DNA of 64,000 nt from Myxococcales bacterium UBA1660 (lineage in GTDB: Bacteria; Myxococcota_A; Polyangia; Polyangiales; Houyiibacteriaceae), in the NCBI GenBank assembly GCA_002320815.1, contig DCLA01000120.1, forward strand, positions 1-64,000, written 5' to 3'. Of this stretch, positions 61,512-64,000 are shown piece by piece. Position 1 is the stretch's first letter; each line of letters begins with the position of its first letter. The notes beneath the pieces were generated by a model. The model was not told where the DNA came from. It made no database searches and was given only the letters and a program-made list of their open reading frames with translations. A program made the position numbers and the translations under genes.

Positions 61512-62405
61512 ATGCGCGCGATGCTTCTGGCCGCCGGACGCGGCAGCCGCCTCGGGGTTCTGACCGAGGAGCGAGCCAAGCCGGCGGTGCCCTTCGCCAA
61601 CCGGCCCATGGCCGCCGTGGCCCTCGGCGCCCTCGCGCGTGCCGGGGCCCGGGAGGTGATGGTGAACACGCACCATCTCCCCCACACGGTCGAGGCCGCG
61701 TTGCGGCGAGCCGCCCCCGGCGCCATGACCCTCCGCTTCCACAACGAGCCCCAGTTGCTGGGCACCGGGGGCGGCGTGGCGGCAGTCGCCGAGTGGTTGG
61801 CCGAACCCGGTGGGCCGGTGGTCCTGATGAACTCCGATGTTCTCTTCGAGCCGGACCTCACAGCCGTCGTCGCCGCTCATCGCGAAGCGGGAGCATGGGC
61901 CACGATGGTGGTTCGCGAAGATCCCCGCGCGCGCGACTTCGGAGCAGTCTGGACGCGGGAGGACCGCGTCGTGGGTATCGATGGCACTACCGCTCCCCGG
62001 CACGAAGGCCGCGGCGAGCCTCACGTGTTCACCGGGGTCCACGTGCTCTCTCCCGAGTGCCTCCAGACGTTGCCGACCTCGGGTTGCATCGTCCGGGAGG
62101 GCTATGCGCCGTGGCTCAACGCGGGGTGTCACGTCGGGGCCTGGGTCTCGCACGACCCCTGGGAAGACCTCGGCACCCCTCGGCGATACCTGGCCGCGCA
62201 CGGACGCCACGACGGGACCCGGGTCCACGCCGAGGCGCAGATTCATCCGGACGCCGAGCTGGATGGAACGTGGGTCGGCGCCGGCGCGAAGGTCGGACCG
62301 GTGCGGCTCCGGAACGTCGTCGTCTGGGACGGGGCTCGCGTCGACGAACCCCTCGAGAACGCGGTGGTCACCACCGACGGCCGGGTCGTCACGGTCGCGC
62401 CGTGA
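61512..62405 (+). CDS. Nucleotidyltransferase (NDP-sugar pyrophosphorylase family)
   Basis: The protein has 297 residues. AMLLAAGRGSRLGVLTEERA and KPAVPFANRPM form the NTP-binding signature of sugar-1-phosphate nucleotidyltransferases. VMVNTHHLPHTVEAAL, LGTGGGVAAVAEWL and VVLMNSDVLFEPDLTAVV (metal Asp) follow. The C-terminal 60 residues (AQIHPDAELDGTWVGAGAKV, LRNVVVWDGARV) are a short beta-helix tail. It resembles mannose-1-phosphate guanylyltransferase-like or MurNAc-1-P (MurU-like) enzymes. It is coupled to the next gene by GTGA. Confidence 0.9.
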   Translation: MRAMLLAAGRGSRLGVLTEERAKPAVPFANRPMAAVALGALARAGAREVMVNTHHLPHTVEAALRRAAPGAMTLRFHNEPQLLGTGGGVAAVAEWLAEPGGPVVLMNSDVLFEPDLTAVVAAHREAGAWATMVVREDPRARDFGAVWTREDRVVGIDGTTAPRHEGRGEPHVFTGVHVLSPECLQTLPTSGCIVREGYAPWLNAGCHVGAWVSHDPWEDLGTPRRYLAAHGRHDGTRVHAEAQIHPDAELDGTWVGAGAKVGPVRLRNVVVWDGARVDEPLENAVVTTDGRVVTVAP

Positions 62406-63187
62406 GTCGGGCTCACCGGGCCAAGGTGCTCATCACGTTGGAGCGAGCGGTCGGGGCCCTCGACGGGGTCTCGCCGGTGGCGCCGTTGAAAGGGGCACTC
62501 CTCGAGCTCACTTGCGACCCTGGCCGGGCCGCCCGGGTGGCCGACGTCGATCTCCTGGTCCCCGAGGGCCATTTCGACGCCGCCGAGAGAGCGCTGGTCG
62601 GACGAGGGTTCACTCGCGTGGCGCGAGACCGCGACGATCGGGCGCGGACCTTCGGCGGCCACCTGGTCGCCGTGGACCTCCACCGGCGTCTCTTCAAGTG
62701 GGGGCTGTTCCGTATGTCGACCGCGGAAGTCTTCGCGCGCAGCCGGGTGGACCGGGAACTCTTGGGGGTGCCCGTCCATCTCTTGGACCCCTACGACGTC
62801 GCCACCCACGCGATCGGGCACGCGGCCGGGGGACCCCTGGACGCGCGCCGACGCGAGCGCCTTCGCTCCGATTTGGCAGCGCTGGGCTCGACCGGGACAT
62901 TGGACCCTGGTCATCTCGCCGGGCTCCTTCAGGCGCGGGGCATGGGGCGCGCAGCCCGGTACGCCCTGGACGCTTCTCGGGAGTTCGACGCCCGAGTGCT
63001 CGCGGCCCTGGGACGAGACCGGGTAGGACGGTGGTTGGCCGCTGCCGCGCCCGTCGGGATGCGGGCTGGACGACTCGGGCCCGTCGTTGCTCAACACGCG
63101 TTGAACGCCTCGCTCGCGCGAGGCGTTCTCAGCTTGGGGTCCCACCTGATCCACGGAGCTCGCCAGCGCGCCGGCGAGCTCCGCTGA
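62402..63187 (+). CDS. Uncharacterised nucleotidyltransferase family protein (NTP_transf_5-like)
   Basis: GTG 62402 overlaps the previous stop and gives 261 residues; longer upstream readings are antisense-like. LITLERAVGALDGVSPVAPL, KGALLELTCDPGRAARVADV and DVDLLVPEGHFDAAERAL match the K-G...D-x-D core of MNT-like nucleotidyltransferases (PF14907 type), with HLVAVDLHRRLF carrying a third Asp and His. Such proteins are often seen with sugar or secreted-peptide genes. Coupling to an NDP-sugar enzyme suggests related substrates. Family call moderate. Confidence 0.75.
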   Translation: MSRAHRAKVLITLERAVGALDGVSPVAPLKGALLELTCDPGRAARVADVDLLVPEGHFDAAERALVGRGFTRVARDRDDRARTFGGHLVAVDLHRRLFKWGLFRMSTAEVFARSRVDRELLGVPVHLLDPYDVATHAIGHAAGGPLDARRRERLRSDLAALGSTGTLDPGHLAGLLQARGMGRAARYALDASREFDARVLAALGRDRVGRWLAAAAPVGMRAGRLGPVVAQHALNASLARGVLSLGSHLIHGARQRAGELR

Positions 63188-63188
63188 G

Positions 63189-64000
63189 TCAGTCGGCCTG
63201 CTCTTCCTCGCCCGGGACGCCCCAGACGCCTTCATCGTGGCGCGGGGTCTCCATGAGCGAGCCGTCGGCGGCGTCGCGGCGCACCACGAAGAGCTGGCGG
63301 GAGACCACCTCGTTGCTCTCGCGGGCGAACACCGTGATGTAGTTGATGCCGCCGTGGAGGGGCACCCGGGTCTCGAAGCTCATCGTGCGGGCGTCGCCGC
63401 CGCTCTCGTTGGCGTCGTAGTAGACCTTCTGGGAGCCCGCGTAGACGTAGAGGTCGCGGACGCGCTGGTCGTCCCGGGCGGTGCCCCGGATGGTGATCGA
63501 GTCGTCCCGGGTGACCAGGTCACCGCCGTGGGCCACCTCGAGCTCGGGGGGCATGTGGTCGTAGGCGCGCGCCAGGCTCCCGCCGCGACCGCTGCCGCTG
63601 GTGGCGGCGACGGGGACCCAGCCGGGTTCCTCGTCGGCGAGCTCCACCCGGACGAAACCACCGACCTCGGCCTGGGCGGCCACGCTGAGCGCGCCGCCCT
63701 CGACGCGACCGAGCAGGTGGGCGTCGGCGCCGGGCGCGGCGCGGACCTCGGTCCCCTGGGGGATCGTGACCCGACCGTTGCGCGCCTGGGGCGCCTGGGC
63801 GGCGTTGCGGATGGGGACGCTGACGTTCTCGGTGACCGACTCGCGGAGGTCCGCGTCGATGACCGAGATCTCCAGCTTCGCTTCCTCACGCTCGAAGTCC
63901 TCGAGGACCTCGAAGGTGAAGCGGACGACCTTCTCCTGGCCGGGCGCGATGTCGTCGATGCGGAAGCGACCCGCGGTGAGCACGATGCCGCGGCCGGCGA
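63189..64000 (-). CDS. C-terminal part of a secreted SH3-like protein, possibly an S41 peptidase (5' end outside window)
   Basis: The frame is open to the window edge, so the N-terminus is missing. An Ig/beta-type segment (LTAGRFRIDDIAPGQEKVVR, LEISVIDADLRESVTENV) is followed by an SH3-like domain (ITIPQGTEVRAAPGADAHLLG-type segment, VRVELADEEPGWVPVAATSG). A last beta-sandwich segment follows (TIRGTARDDQRVRDLYVYAG, YITVFARESNEVVSRQLFVV), with an acidic tail. This order resembles the C-terminus of large S41 (tail-specific) peptidases of Myxococcota, from memory. The catalytic part is not visible, so the enzyme call is tentative. Confidence 0.55.
   Translation of the reverse strand, partial: AGRGIVLTAGRFRIDDIAPGQEKVVRFTFEVLEDFEREEAKLEISVIDADLRESVTENVSVPIRNAAQAPQARNGRVTIPQGTEVRAAPGADAHLLGRVEGGALSVAAQAEVGGFVRVELADEEPGWVPVAATSGSGRGGSLARAYDHMPPELEVAHGGDLVTRDDSITIRGTARDDQRVRDLYVYAGSQKVYYDANESGGDARTMSFETRVPLHGGINYITVFARESNEVVSRQLFVVRRDAADGSLMETPRHDEGVWGVPGEEEQAD

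Overview
The window is uniformly GC-rich and densely coding. Its protein families point to a Myxococcota (myxobacterial, Polyangia-like) chromosome: NtrC-type regulators, an ECF sigma with a TPR-bearing anti-sigma, a Glt/Nfs-like envelope TPR operon ending in an FHA/TonB protein of the AgmX/PglI type, a MopE-type metal-binding lipoprotein, and a Ser/Thr kinase with a PP2C phosphatase. The species assignment is inference. No rRNA, tRNA, CRISPR array, insertion sequence or phage gene was recognised.

Region 1 (1-7674) holds regulators and one metabolic gene: the tail of a sigma-54 activator, a single-domain response regulator behind a possible sigma-54 promoter, an orphan MshEN (c-di-GMP-binding type) protein with a small membrane protein, an NtrC-type response regulator next to aspartokinase, a STAS protein, and a translationally coupled ECF sigma/anti-sigma pair.

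Region 2 (7675-19335) is an envelope machine. Six tightly packed genes, four joined by 4-base stop/start overlaps, encode a secreted coiled-coil protein, two very large periplasmic TPR proteins, a TPR lipoprotein, a small exported protein and a MotA/TolQ-like membrane protein. An FHA-like/TonB-like inner-membrane protein follows. The order TPR - TPR lipoprotein - small protein - FHA/TonB resembles gltD-E-F-G of Myxococcus gliding and its Nfs sporulation paralogue. GGAAC-N16-TGTC elements lie before the sigma gene and before the FHA/TonB gene, so the local ECF sigma may control this machine.

Region 3 (about 19300-53832) is a roughly 34-kb Wzx/Wzy-type exopolysaccharide locus. A near-consensus sigma-70 promoter (19543-19570) precedes a small secreted protein, a beta-barrel, a short OPX export protein, UDP-sugar dehydrogenase, epimerase, WbpM-type dehydratase, an O-antigen-ligase-family TPR protein, a Wzc tyrosine kinase, glycosyltransferase, Wzy and AsnB-like amidotransferase. 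Beyond 35.1 kb most genes are on the minus strand: an initiating WecA-type transferase with its SDR partner, glycosyltransferases, Wzx, acyltransferases, a sialic-acid-type NeuA/NeuB/NeuC set, and Ugd/Uxs for UDP-glucuronate and UDP-xylose. Single plus-strand KpsS-like and WbsX-like genes interrupt this block.

Region 4 (53889-64000) holds lipoproteins, a PP2C phosphatase and a Ser/Thr kinase flanking an uncharacterised three-gene operon (acidic protein, HEAT/TPR protein, unknown), a nucleotidyltransferase pair, and the C-terminal part of a secreted SH3-like protein cut by the window end.
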